Source of the DNA: Bacteroidota bacterium
Lineage (GTDB): Bacteria > Bacteroidota > Bacteroidia > B-17B0 > Aurantibacillaceae
Direction: 5' to 3'
Assembly: GCA_016185125.1 (NCBI GenBank)
Contig: JACPOC010000015.1
Location: 79,884-143,883, forward strand
Length of the DNA stretch: 64,000 nucleotides
The translations under genes were made by a program, and so were the position numbers. Position 1 is the stretch's first letter. Every line of letters starts with the position of its first letter. The notes below the pieces were generated by a model. That model saw nothing but the letters and a program-made list of their open reading frames with translations. It searched no databases and had not been told where the DNA came from. Below are positions 35,977 to 44,384 of this stretch, piece by piece.

Positions 35977-36218
35977 CTTATGCCCAAATGGTTTTTGGCG
36001 CTTTGGTTAAAACCCTGCGCGGCGGCTTCCAGTTCTTTTGCTTTTTCGCGCTCGGGCTCCGCTGCTTTTAACAAGGCTGTAAGCGCGGTTAAATCTACCT
36101 TATCTAACAGGCTGTTTTTGCCAAGGTCTTTATCATGCTTTAATACATGTTTAATTAAATCTATCATATCATCGGCATTGCCGCGTGGTATTTTTACTCT
36201 TACTGTTTTTCTGGCCAT
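35973..36218 (-). CDS. Unknown small basic protein of the 21-bp-repeat locus, gene 1
   Basis: An 81-residue protein (MARKTVRVKIPRGNADDMID, then KHDKDLGKNSLLDKVDLTAL) with a basic N-terminal strand and a C-terminal helix rich in Ala, Lys and Glu. No known domain is recognised. The basic start could bind nucleic acid. It is the first gene after an array of eleven 21-bp repeats (36261-36486) and is coupled to the next gene by a four-base overlap. No -7 element is found between array and ATG; the nearest is at 36694-36701. Confidence 0.75.
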   Translation of the reverse strand: MARKTVRVKIPRGNADDMIDLIKHVLKHDKDLGKNSLLDKVDLTALTALLKAAEPEREKAKELEAAAQGFNQSAKNHLGIS

Positions 36219-36260
36219 AACTTTTAGTTTTTAATTTTAGTTGTTAATGATTAGTTTTTA

Positions 36261-36490
36261 GCGTCTTGTTTTCAATAATTAACGTCTTGTTTTCAATTTT
36301 AACGTCTTGTTTTCAAAACATAAGGTCTTGTCATCAATAATTAACGTCTTGTTTTTAAAACATAAGGTCTTGTTTTCAATTTTAACGTCTTGTTTTCAAA
36401 ACATGACGTTTTGTCATCAATAATTAACGTCTTGTTTTCAATAATTAACGTCTTGTTTCTAAAACATAACGTCTTGTTTTCAATTTTAAA
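36261..36490. repeat. Array of eleven 21-bp tandem repeats
   Basis: The core GTCTTGTTTTCAA (minus strand TTGAAAACAAGAC) recurs at 36263, 36284, 36304, 36325, 36346, 36367, 36387, 36408, 36429, 36450 and 36471: nine steps... of 21 bases in eight cases and 20 bases in two. The linkers are of three kinds (AATAATTAA, AATTTTAA, AAAACATAA) in mixed order. Units abut with no unique spacers, so this is not CRISPR. A 21-bp period equals two helical turns, which would line up every core on one DNA face. Confidence 0.9.
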
Positions 36491-36494
36491 GCAT

Positions 36495-36530
36495 AAAAAA
36501 ACCCGTACACGCTTTTTATAACGTTACGGG
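36495..36530 (-). terminator. Intrinsic terminator upstream of the repeat array
   Basis: Minus strand stem CCCGTA / TACGGG (with further pairing of CG around a 10-base loop) followed by seven T (36501-36495). It lies 27 bases after the stop of the 26-codon ORF and just before the 21-bp array, so transcripts reaching the unknown genes from upstream must pass it. Confidence 0.75.
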
Positions 36531-36556
36531 CAAATAATAATTTAAATAATGTAGGG

Positions 36557-36637
36557 TTAGTCTCTCTCTCTCTCTACGGCAGCAAGCGTTGCAGGGGCTT
36601 TTGCATGTATTGATATAAAAGAGATTAACAACATCAT
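36557..36637 (-). CDS. Possible 26-codon leader ORF
   Basis: ATG 36637 to TAA 36557 on the minus strand encodes a 26-residue peptide with a hydrophobic start (MMLLISFISIHAKAP) and a charged end (ERERD) encoded by a CT-repeat tract on the plus strand (36561-36575). It follows a perfect -7 element (36694-36701) and is followed by a terminator hairpin. This is the layout of a leader peptide and attenuator, or of a small RNA with an incidental ORF. Not a recognised family. Confidence 0.35.
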   Translation of the reverse strand: MMLLISFISIHAKAPATLAAVERERD

Positions 36638-36693
36638 ACAACGAAAATAAATAATTTGTTTTAAACAAACAAACAATTGTTAAAACAGATATG

Positions 36694-36701
36694 CAAATTT
36701 A
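36694..36701 (-). promoter_or_regulatory. -7 element upstream of the leader ORF
   Basis: TAAATTTG on the minus strand, a perfect TAnnTTTG match, 57 bases before the leader ORF start. No TTG at the usual -33 distance, so support is partial. Confidence 0.45.
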
Positions 36702-36807
36702 AAAATTAAGCTGTTTAATTGTTTTGCCGCCTCCTTTTACTATATGGCTATTTTTTAAAATATAAAGGCAAGGGTTAGCAAACCTTTAAGCGGTAAAGCG
36801 TATTAGT

Positions 36808-39800
36808 TTAAGTTTTTGGTTTTTTCTTAAACTTGGCCGAATAGCGTTTAAATAATTGATTAACTGTTTCAAATTCTTCGCGGTAAAATAAACCTATGCC
36901 TTGCGTATAAGGGCCGCCCGTTGTTGTTATTTGTGTTATATTATTGCTGCGGTTAAAACCTTTAACCCTGTAGCGCCCGTCTTCGGTTAATTTATATTCA
37001 ATATTCACGTCAATAATACCGCTTGAGTTGCGGCTAACCTGATTATTATTTACGCCAAAGTTACCATCAATAGATACTTTATTATTAAATAATTGCTTGC
37101 TCAAGGCAAGGTCTACCTCGTTGCTGGTATTAGTTCCTGCCCTATAATTTAAGCCCACTTCCAAATCATTTATGCCCGTTAAGTTGCCCACATAATTATT
37201 TAAAAACGAACTTAAACGGTTACTCAGCATTTCGCTTCCGGTAGAGGCCGCGGCGTTACTTGCGCTTACTCCGCCGGTTGCGCTGCTGTATATTTGCGGA
37301 GTTACAAAGCTTCTAAAAAGCAAAAATGAAAATACTTGCCTGTTTAGTTCTGCTTCATCACTTAAAATATTATTTATTCGGGCGCGCGCGGTAGCGTCAA
37401 TGGTTGGAAATTCTATAGCGAAATTTATATTGGGCGAAAATAACCGATCGCTTATTTTTAGCTTACAATCTACCGGAAATCTGCCTTTATACGCGTCTGT
37501 ATTATCATTAAGCAGAGGAGCTACAGAAGCTCTTTGTTTATAGCTGGTTACTATTTTAATTTGCGCCCCTAAAGGATCTCCGCTCCACGAAATATTGCTT
37601 CCCGGATCTATTTCAAATTTTTTATTAATTACATTTTCAAGTGTAAAGAGGTAATCACCATTTGAAATAATATAATCTCCAAACATTTCAAATTTTCCTA
37701 ATGTGTTTATTTGTAAAATCAACTCGCCATTTCCCTGAACGGTTAAAGCGTCGCCGGCCTTACTGTCTAAAATAATATTCATGTGCGCATCGGGGGTAGC
37801 TTTAATTAACATATCTAAATTAAAACCGGTTATTGCTTCATCGGCATGCTTTTTAAGGGTATCTTTTTTTACAAAATGAATAAAATTATTATCACTTATT
37901 TCGGAGGGGCCATCCAAGGGTAAAATAAATTTAGAACCTTTAGTTGTTGTGTTGGATATCTTCATGTTAAGGTTATTTAAAAAACCATAAATTCCTACGT
38001 TACCCGTGCCATACATTTTACCGTAAAATGTTTTATTTTCTTTTTTGGTGGTATTTAATACCAGCATTTTATTGTAGTTAATATCGTAATCAATTTTAAT
38101 TTTTGTAAAATTATTATGAAAGATATTTCCGTTGATGGTTCCTTGAGGAGCTGCCTTTAAACTTTTTTCTTTCATCATTAAATCAGAGAAACGAATTTGA
38201 TCGGGCATAATTTCTATCTCGCCGGTTATGTTGTAAACTACATTTGTATAATCAACTTTTATTTCACTGCTAAATAATTTTAATTTACCATCTATTTTTA
38301 AGTTTTGTGGTGTGCCGTGAATTTTGCCTGCGCCTGTTACCAGCGCGTTATTAATAGTTAAAATGCCCTCTAATAAAGGATTTAATAATTTTAAATTAGC
38401 GGGTGAGGCACTGAAATCAATATCCAGGCTTTCCTCTGTTTTATCGAGGTAATAATAACCGTTAAAGGCAATGTTTTTGGTTTGCTCTCCGTTTATTCCC
38501 GGAAACCCTAATGAAGAATAACCATTTAAATAAAAAAACTTTTTCTCTGAATTATGGGTTGTTTTTACAATGAGTTGTCCTAGGGTATTGTTATTAATTT
38601 TTAATTTTGAAAAACTAAGGTCGCTGTTAAAGTCAAATGTTTTTAAATCGTGCAGTGTAACTTTTCCTGATAAGGAACCTTCCAATTGCAGTTTTATTAG
38701 TTTAAGTAAAGGATTAAATTGCTGCAGAACCACATTTTCGGTATTTATAAATAAACTATCGCCCGGCTTACCGGACAATACGCCGGCAATGTTTATTTTT
38801 TGATTATTATTTGTAAACAGTAAAGGATTAATTATAATAGTGCCGGCGGTATCAATAATTGTTGGATTAGCGGTTATAAGATTCCAGGTACTGTCGTTGG
38901 CGGTGATAAAAAATTTATCGAGCGTTAGGGTAGCAAGATTGTTGCTGAAAAAACCTTTTCCTGCAATTTTTCCGGCGTAATTGGGTTTAGATTTATTATC
39001 CCACTCCAAATTATATTTAGTGTCTTTATCTTTTGACACAAAATACATGAAATAATTATTCAGCTTAATACTATCGCTAAGTTGAATGTCTTTGCCTTTA
39101 AACACTAAATTTATCTTGTTATTCTGCGAAAACGATTCAATTACATTTTCATGAAACAAAATAGTTTTAAAACGTATTGAATCTGATTTGGAATTTATAT
39201 TAAAAAGATTTTTTGATACATCAAAATCACCGTTAATAATTGTGCCCGGACTAATCATTAAATCTTTTATATAAAGCTCGCGAATAACATCAAACTTTTT
39301 TATTGTAAGTTTAAACTTAAGAGCATCTGTATAAGAAGTTTTTAATTTTTTTTTAGGAAAAAAAGCGGGGTAATAGGAAATTAAAAATTGATTGAAAGCG
39401 GGGGGAAGATTGGTAATGTTGAACTTTCCGTCAACGGCAAGATTAAAATAACTCGAGTTAACTGTTATTTTTTTATCAGCTGTTTCCTGCTCCAGTTTAA
39501 GATCAAAGGTGCTGAACTTATAGGTTTTTTTTGCGTTTTTATAAATGGTATTATCCAGATTAATATAACCCGAAAGATTATTTATATTATCTCCCTGCAT
39601 GGCAATTAAAATCTGTGTAGAAATAGTGGCATCTTCCTTAGTAAAGTTTAGTTTTTTTAAGTCGATATTATTTACTGTTGATATAAAATCCATTGATGGC
39701 ATTTTCTTGGTAAAATTTACTGAACCGTTAAATTCGAAATCAGCATTCGGGTCTTTGCTTACCAAAAGGCCATTAAATACTTTTTGTTTTACACTCCCAT

Positions 39801-41268
39801 TCATTACAATATTTTTATAATCGTAATTATTATAAGTAAGGTTAATAATTTGACCCTTCACATCAACATTCATCGATTTTATAGAAATTCCTTTACCTTT
39901 TATTTCAGCATTTAAGGAAAGTGATTTAATGTCTTTAGAGCCAATTAAAGCGCCAAGTTTAAAATCTTGAGTTTTAATTTTTCCGCGATAAACTATGTCA
40001 TCCGATTTTTTACCCAGCTTAATACTCAAATCGGTTGTGGCATTCCCAAGTGCGGTTTTAAAGGTGCCATAGGTTGTAAAATCGTTAACAAAACCATCAA
40101 ATTGGCCTTTGTAGGAAATAGTCCCAAACAGTTTAATTTGATTAGGAAGCTCGAGTTTTTTAGCTTCAATAAATGGGTAATTTGGTATTTCCATCAGATC
40201 AAGATAATTAGTGGAAATTTCTTTTGCGTTAAAGTGAATATAACTCTTTGAAAAATTTGGAAGACCGCTTATGCTGAAGTTTCCCCTGAATTTCGTATAT
40301 TTTCCATACGATACATTTATATCGCGTAGATTAAGATCGTTCACATACCCTTTTACAATTCCTGATAAATTAACTGTTTTATCCAGTCCGTTTAATTCGC
40401 TTGTAAAACTTGCTATGTCGGTAAAACTAACATGCGTACTATCAAAAAATTCCGCGCTCATTTGTATTTTATTAATAAAGTCAGAGTAATCATCGTAGTT
40501 GTTATAATAAAAATTAACCGTTCCTTTTAAAAAAGTTAGTGGAGTTTTTAAATATAATTTTTCCAAAAAAAGTTCTTTACGGCTAATCTTTAATTTTGTA
40601 GTTAGCTCGTTTATAACAAATCCACTTTGTTCTTTTGTGGTTAATCCGTTTATATCTGCAATAACCGTATCGGCGCTTAGTTTAAAATTTGAAATTTTTG
40701 CCGAAGTTTTACTAAGACTTAAATAATTAAAATTGATATTGCGCGAAACGGAAATGTCTTTTCCTTCATCTTTATAAATGAAGTTTAAATTATCTAAAAC
40801 AATATCACCCAATTGAACATGCCATTCTTCTGCGGTATCCTGTTTCGTTTTTGCGCCACTTGTAAAATAATCAAACAGAAATTGGTAATTTAATGTAGAA
40901 TCGCCTTTATAATTTATGAGTTTTGCCGTAAGATTGCTGAAAATAATTTTATCCAAGTTAAGAATTTTGTTTGTGTAATTAAAGTTTTTAATATCTATCG
41001 AAATATCTCCTTTTAGTAAAGTGTCTTTATGTAAATCCATTACCAAAATTTCTTTTAGGTGGGCTTTTGTAAAAAAATCAAGTTCAATTTTTTTAATGGA
41101 TATGGATGTATGAAGCTCTTTACTTAAATAGTTCTCGGCTTTTTTTCCTAACCATGTTTGAAAAGTATAAGATTGAATTCCAAAATATAGCGCTACGCCA
41201 AGCATCACCAAAAGCAAAAAAAGAATGCCCGTGGTTTTAAATAATATTCTTGTAATTTTGCGAAGCAT
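36808..41268 (-). CDS. tamB: TamB-like translocation and assembly protein
   Basis: A 1486-residue AsmA/TamB-type protein: an N-terminal membrane helix (ILFKTTGILFLLLVMLGVAL), a very long beta-taco region of repeated beta strands that spans the periplasm, and the C-terminal DUF490 block (IPVDC-type KGRFPVDCKLKISDRLF, FSFLLFRSF, SKQLFNNKVSIDGNFGV) ending near the outer membrane (GLFYREEFETVNQLFKRY). TamB-family proteins move lipids or help insert outer membrane proteins. ATG 41268 is chosen over a TTG 33 bases upstream because a TATCTTTA element at 41287-41280 lies between the two. Divergent from tsaD. Confidence 0.92.
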   Translation of the reverse strand: MLRKITRILFKTTGILFLLLVMLGVALYFGIQSYTFQTWLGKKAENYLSKELHTSISIKKIELDFFTKAHLKEILVMDLHKDTLLKGDISIDIKNFNYTNKILNLDKIIFSNLTAKLINYKGDSTLNYQFLFDYFTSGAKTKQDTAEEWHVQLGDIVLDNLNFIYKDEGKDISVSRNINFNYLSLSKTSAKISNFKLSADTVIADINGLTTKEQSGFVINELTTKLKISRKELFLEKLYLKTPLTFLKGTVNFYYNNYDDYSDFINKIQMSAEFFDSTHVSFTDIASFTSELNGLDKTVNLSGIVKGYVNDLNLRDINVSYGKYTKFRGNFSISGLPNFSKSYIHFNAKEISTNYLDLMEIPNYPFIEAKKLELPNQIKLFGTISYKGQFDGFVNDFTTYGTFKTALGNATTDLSIKLGKKSDDIVYRGKIKTQDFKLGALIGSKDIKSLSLNAEIKGKGISIKSMNVDVKGQIINLTYNNYDYKNIVMNGSVKQKVFNGLLVSKDPNADFEFNGSVNFTKKMPSMDFISTVNNIDLKKLNFTKEDATISTQILIAMQGDNINNLSGYINLDNTIYKNAKKTYKFSTFDLKLEQETADKKITVNSSYFNLAVDGKFNITNLPPAFNQFLISYYPAFFPKKKLKTSYTDALKFKLTIKKFDVIRELYIKDLMISPGTIINGDFDVSKNLFNINSKSDSIRFKTILFHENVIESFSQNNKINLVFKGKDIQLSDSIKLNNYFMYFVSKDKDTKYNLEWDNKSKPNYAGKIAGKGFFSNNLATLTLDKFFITANDSTWNLITANPTIIDTAGTIIINPLLFTNNNQKINIAGVLSGKPGDSLFINTENVVLQQFNPLLKLIKLQLEGSLSGKVTLHDLKTFDFNSDLSFSKLKINNNTLGQLIVKTTHNSEKKFFYLNGYSSLGFPGINGEQTKNIAFNGYYYLDKTEESLDIDFSASPANLKLLNPLLEGILTINNALVTGAGKIHGTPQNLKIDGKLKLFSSEIKVDYTNVVYNITGEIEIMPDQIRFSDLMMKEKSLKAAPQGTINGNIFHNNFTKIKIDYDINYNKMLVLNTTKKENKTFYGKMYGTGNVGIYGFLNNLNMKISNTTTKGSKFILPLDGPSEISDNNFIHFVKKDTLKKHADEAITGFNLDMLIKATPDAHMNIILDSKAGDALTVQGNGELILQINTLGKFEMFGDYIISNGDYLFTLENVINKKFEIDPGSNISWSGDPLGAQIKIVTSYKQRASVAPLLNDNTDAYKGRFPVDCKLKISDRLFSPNINFAIEFPTIDATARARINNILSDEAELNRQVFSFLLFRSFVTPQIYSSATGGVSASNAAASTGSEMLSNRLSSFLNNYVGNLTGINDLEVGLNYRAGTNTSNEVDLALSKQLFNNKVSIDGNFGVNNNQVSRNSSGIIDVNIEYKLTEDGRYRVKGFNRSNNITQITTTGGPYTQGIGLFYREEFETVNQLFKRYSAKFKKKPKT

Positions 41269-41279
41269 TGGCTTAGCTC

Positions 41280-41287
41280 TAAAGATA
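41280..41287 (-). promoter_or_regulatory. -7 element of tamB
   Basis: TATCTTTA on the minus strand (7 of 8 of TAnnTTTG), 11 bases before the ATG at 41268. It decides against the upstream TTG start. Confidence 0.5.
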
Positions 41288-41318
41288 AGTGAAAAAACCA
41301 AGAAGCATTATTTAAAAA

Positions 41319-42347
41319 TTGCAAAAATCTGATGTTTATATTTTAGCTATTGAAAGCAGTTGTGATGATACATCATGCGCGGTGTTAAAAAATACCATAG
41401 TACTTTCTAACGAAACAGCAGGCCAGGAAATTCATGCCAGATATGGCGGTGTGGTGCCGGAACTTGCCAGCCGCGATCATGAAAAAAATATCGTACCTGT
41501 TGTAGATGCGGCATTAAAGAAAGCGCAAATTTCTTTAACAGATATTAACGCCATTGCTGTTACTTCGGGGCCGGGTTTAATGGGAAGTTTATTGGTGGGA
41601 CTTTCTTTCGCCAAATCTTTATCTCTTTCTCTTAACATTCCACTTATTGAAGTGAATCACATGCAGGGGCACATTCTTGCTCATTTTTTAAGTAACGATG
41701 GAATTCAAAATCAGGCTCCTCCTTTTCCTTTTTTATGTTTAACTGTTAGCGGCGGCCATACCCAATTAATAAAAGTTTCTGACCATCTTGAATTTGAAAT
41801 TTTAGGGCAAACTATTGATGATGCGGTGGGTGAAGCCTTTGACAAAGCCGCTAAAATATTGGGATTGCCTTATCCCGGCGGGCCACTCATTGACAAATTA
41901 GCAAAGGAAGGCGACCACACCAAATTTAAATTTGCTAAACCAAATGTTCAAGCGTTAAATTTTAGTTTTAGTGGCATAAAAACTTCTTTCCTTTATTTCA
42001 TACAAAACAATGTTCAAAAAAACGAAAAGTTTGTTGAGGAAAATCTAAAAGATATTTGCGCTTCCTACCAACATCATTTAATTGCCGTACTTCTTAAAAA
42101 TGTAAAAAAGTGTATAGCAGAAACCGGGACCCGACATTTAGCCATTGCGGGAGGGGTTTCGGCAAATTCTGAATTGCGGAATGAAGTTAAAAAACTCGAG
42201 GAAGAACTCTCAATCACCACTTACATCCCCCCTTTTGAATATTGTACCGACAATGCAGCCATGATAGGTATTACCGCTTATTATAAGTTTCAAAAAGGCT
42301 ATTTTTCTTCACTTTCTATAAGTCCGCAAGTGAAGGTGGGAGTATAA
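41319..42347 (+). CDS. tsaD: tRNA N6-threonylcarbamoyladenosine transferase subunit TsaD
   Basis: A 342-residue ASKHA-fold enzyme that, with TsaB and TsaE, adds the threonylcarbamoyl group to A37 of ANN-decoding tRNAs. Motifs: AIESSCDDTSCAV near the start, the metal motif HMQGH (~residues 115-119), VSGGHTQL, and the C-terminal IAGGVSANSELR with CTDNAAMI. The start is TTG at 41319, since no in-frame ATG or GTG occurs before the first conserved strand (DVYILAIESS). Length is normal. It is divergent from tamB, which is a frequent pairing in Bacteroidota. Confidence 0.96.
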   Translation: MQKSDVYILAIESSCDDTSCAVLKNTIVLSNETAGQEIHARYGGVVPELASRDHEKNIVPVVDAALKKAQISLTDINAIAVTSGPGLMGSLLVGLSFAKSLSLSLNIPLIEVNHMQGHILAHFLSNDGIQNQAPPFPFLCLTVSGGHTQLIKVSDHLEFEILGQTIDDAVGEAFDKAAKILGLPYPGGPLIDKLAKEGDHTKFKFAKPNVQALNFSFSGIKTSFLYFIQNNVQKNEKFVEENLKDICASYQHHLIAVLLKNVKKCIAETGTRHLAIAGGVSANSELRNEVKKLEEELSITTYIPPFEYCTDNAAMIGITAYYKFQKGYFSSLSISPQVKVGV

Positions 42348-42401
42348 AATAGACTTAATTAATTATAAAATAATCAATTTTTAAAGCTCAATTTTATTTC
42401 G

Positions 42402-42409
42402 TATCTTTA
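42402..42409 (+). promoter_or_regulatory. -7 element of the tail-fibre-like pair
   Basis: TATCTTTA (7 of 8), within GTATCTTTAACT, a 12-base sequence found identically before the gene at 47874 (47848-47859). The ATG follows after 26 bases. Confidence 0.5.
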
Positions 42410-42435
42410 ACTTTCAAAAAGCATTAAACCTCCCT

Positions 42436-44376
42436 ATGAAAAGAGTTTTATTTATCATTGCCTTAAATCTTTTAGTTTTTTGTTCTATTTCGCAAAATGT
42501 TGGTATTGGCAATAACAACCCCCAGTCTAAATTACATGTTAGCGGAGCCATACGTTCAGATACTTTAATTGGCATGGGTCCACGCAATTTGTTTGCCGCG
42601 CCCAATGGAAGAATTTACGACAGCTTGGTTATACCTTCAACGCTTAACTGGGAAATTACCGGAAACTCAAATATTACACCGCTTAATTTTTTAGGCACTA
42701 CTAATGCAAGTGATTTAATTTTTAGAACCAATAATGTTGAACGAGGCCGTTTTTTAGGAAGCAATGGTTTTTTGGGTTTAGGAACTGCCACGCCCGGCAC
42801 CCGCTTGGAAATAAGCGCTATGTTAGCAGATGGAATTTCCATTAGGCCACCGGTAGGTAACGATGCGGGCGACTTAATGTTTTTCGACGCTTTAGGAAAT
42901 GAAAAAGGCAGGGTGTGTACTAATCCCGCGTTAGGATCCGGCCTTATATTTTCTGGCGGAAACGTTTACACTCCACATGTTTATATTAATTCTATTGGAA
43001 ACATGGGCATTGGCAACACCACACCTAATAACAGACTTGAAGTAACTTCTCCTACCCCAAATACTTCCGGCTTGCGTTTTACTAATTTAACCGCGCTTTC
43101 TCCCACAGTAGCTTCCAATGGCAGGGCACTTTCTGTGGATGTAAACGGAGATGTGGTTTTAACGCCCGCCTCCTCTAATGCTTGGGATATTTTAGGGAAT
43201 TCAGGAACTAACCCTTTAATTAATTTTTTAGGAACTACCGATAATGTTGATTTGGTTTTTAGAACAAACAATATAGAGTGGGCCAGGATATTAAATAACG
43301 GCAGGGTAGGCATTGGCACGGCAACACCACGGGCAAAATTTGATGTTTTAAACGGTGATGCTATCGTAGCGGATAATGTTTTCCCGCAATTATCTTTTAA
43401 CGTGGGGCGCTCCAATACAACTATTTTTACTGATAATATTCGCCCTTATACGGATAATGGTTTTAGAATTTACGACGGGAACTCTCCTTCGCATCTGCAC
43501 CTTGAAGCCACTACACAAGGTATTATTCAAGCCTATAACAGCACCACAAGCGCTAACCCTAACGCACTAGAAATTCCCGGCACCGAAACAATTTTATCAT
43601 TAAACCCTACGGGCGGCGGGGTAAGGGTAGGTTTGCCTAATGGATTATCTACAACCATTAACCCTAATTTACCCGATAATCCAAATCATCGTTTAACAGT
43701 AGGTTCTGGATATTTTGTGGCAGGAAATTATAATACAGATCCAGCCGGAATAGGACAGGCTCCGGGTACTACCTGGATTGCGGGAGTTGGTGCTTTGGCC
43801 GTTGCCATGAACAGAAACGGAGGCAGAAGCCATGTGGATTTATGGAATACTTCTGATGTTACCCAAGTTGCCGCTAACAGCAATGCCGATCGTGGTTTTG
43901 AATTTAGAGGTTACGATAATGCGTACGCCGAACGAACAATGGCAAGGATTGACGGACTTGGTCAATTTTTTAGCAATGGAACTTTTGCAATAAGCGATAA
44001 ACGTTTCAAAACAGAAATTATACCCTTTAATGAATCTGTTTTAGAAAAATTATTACAGGTAAAAACGTATACCTATAAAATGCATCAGCCTGTATCAAAA
44101 AATGGTGCCGCATTAGAAAGAGGAGCCATTGTTAAAGAAAAAGATTTTGGCGTGCTTGTTCAGGAATTATATGAACTGTTTCCTTCCGTTGTATACAAAC
44201 CAAAAGATGAAAGTAAGGAACCATGGTCGGTTGATTACAGCAGATTTGGATTGTATTTACTCCAGGGAATTAAGGATCAGCAAAAGATCATCTCCGATCA
44301 AAAAACTGAAATAAAAGTATTAAATGATAAATACAACGAATTATTAAATCGGGTTTCAAAACTTGAAAGTAAATAA
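42436..44376 (+). CDS. Secreted tail-fibre-like protein with S74 chaperone domain
   Basis: A 646-residue protein: signal peptide (LFIIALNLLVFCSIS), a long repetitive beta region with recurring GIGTATP / NVGIGNNNPQSKLHVSGA-type motifs, and a C-terminal peptidase S74 intramolecular chaperone (~residues 525-646): ISDKRFKTEIIPFNES starts it, KDFGVLVQEL continues it, and a coiled coil ends it. S74 domains trimerise phage tail spikes and then cut themselves off. The next gene shares ~75 residues after the signal peptide. No phage structural genes are near, so this is a chromosomal surface protein, probably an adhesin. Sec export is likely; the route across the outer membrane is unclear. Confidence 0.85.
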   Translation: MKRVLFIIALNLLVFCSISQNVGIGNNNPQSKLHVSGAIRSDTLIGMGPRNLFAAPNGRIYDSLVIPSTLNWEITGNSNITPLNFLGTTNASDLIFRTNNVERGRFLGSNGFLGLGTATPGTRLEISAMLADGISIRPPVGNDAGDLMFFDALGNEKGRVCTNPALGSGLIFSGGNVYTPHVYINSIGNMGIGNTTPNNRLEVTSPTPNTSGLRFTNLTALSPTVASNGRALSVDVNGDVVLTPASSNAWDILGNSGTNPLINFLGTTDNVDLVFRTNNIEWARILNNGRVGIGTATPRAKFDVLNGDAIVADNVFPQLSFNVGRSNTTIFTDNIRPYTDNGFRIYDGNSPSHLHLEATTQGIIQAYNSTTSANPNALEIPGTETILSLNPTGGGVRVGLPNGLSTTINPNLPDNPNHRLTVGSGYFVAGNYNTDPAGIGQAPGTTWIAGVGALAVAMNRNGGRSHVDLWNTSDVTQVAANSNADRGFEFRGYDNAYAERTMARIDGLGQFFSNGTFAISDKRFKTEIIPFNESVLEKLLQVKTYTYKMHQPVSKNGAALERGAIVKEKDFGVLVQELYELFPSVVYKPKDESKEPWSVDYSRFGLYLLQGIKDQQKIISDQKTEIKVLNDKYNELLNRVSKLESK

Positions 44377-44384
44377 GTTTAAAC

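Larger units (their letters stand above)
36541..36807. other. Non-coding region between tamB and the 21-bp-repeat locus
   Basis: Holds the 26-codon ORF, a (CT)7 tract, the -7 element at 36694-36701 and, at 36720-36807, AT-rich sequence next to the tamB stop in which I see no further feature. No tamB terminator is evident here. Confidence 0.6.

Noticed and set aside
36261..36490. CRISPR array
   Set aside because: Units abut without unique spacers of constant length, the core is short and degenerate, and no cas gene is present.
36561..36575. (CT)7 tract as a phase-variable repeat
   Set aside because: Lies inside a doubtful 26-codon ORF, not in a gene of clear function, and is short.
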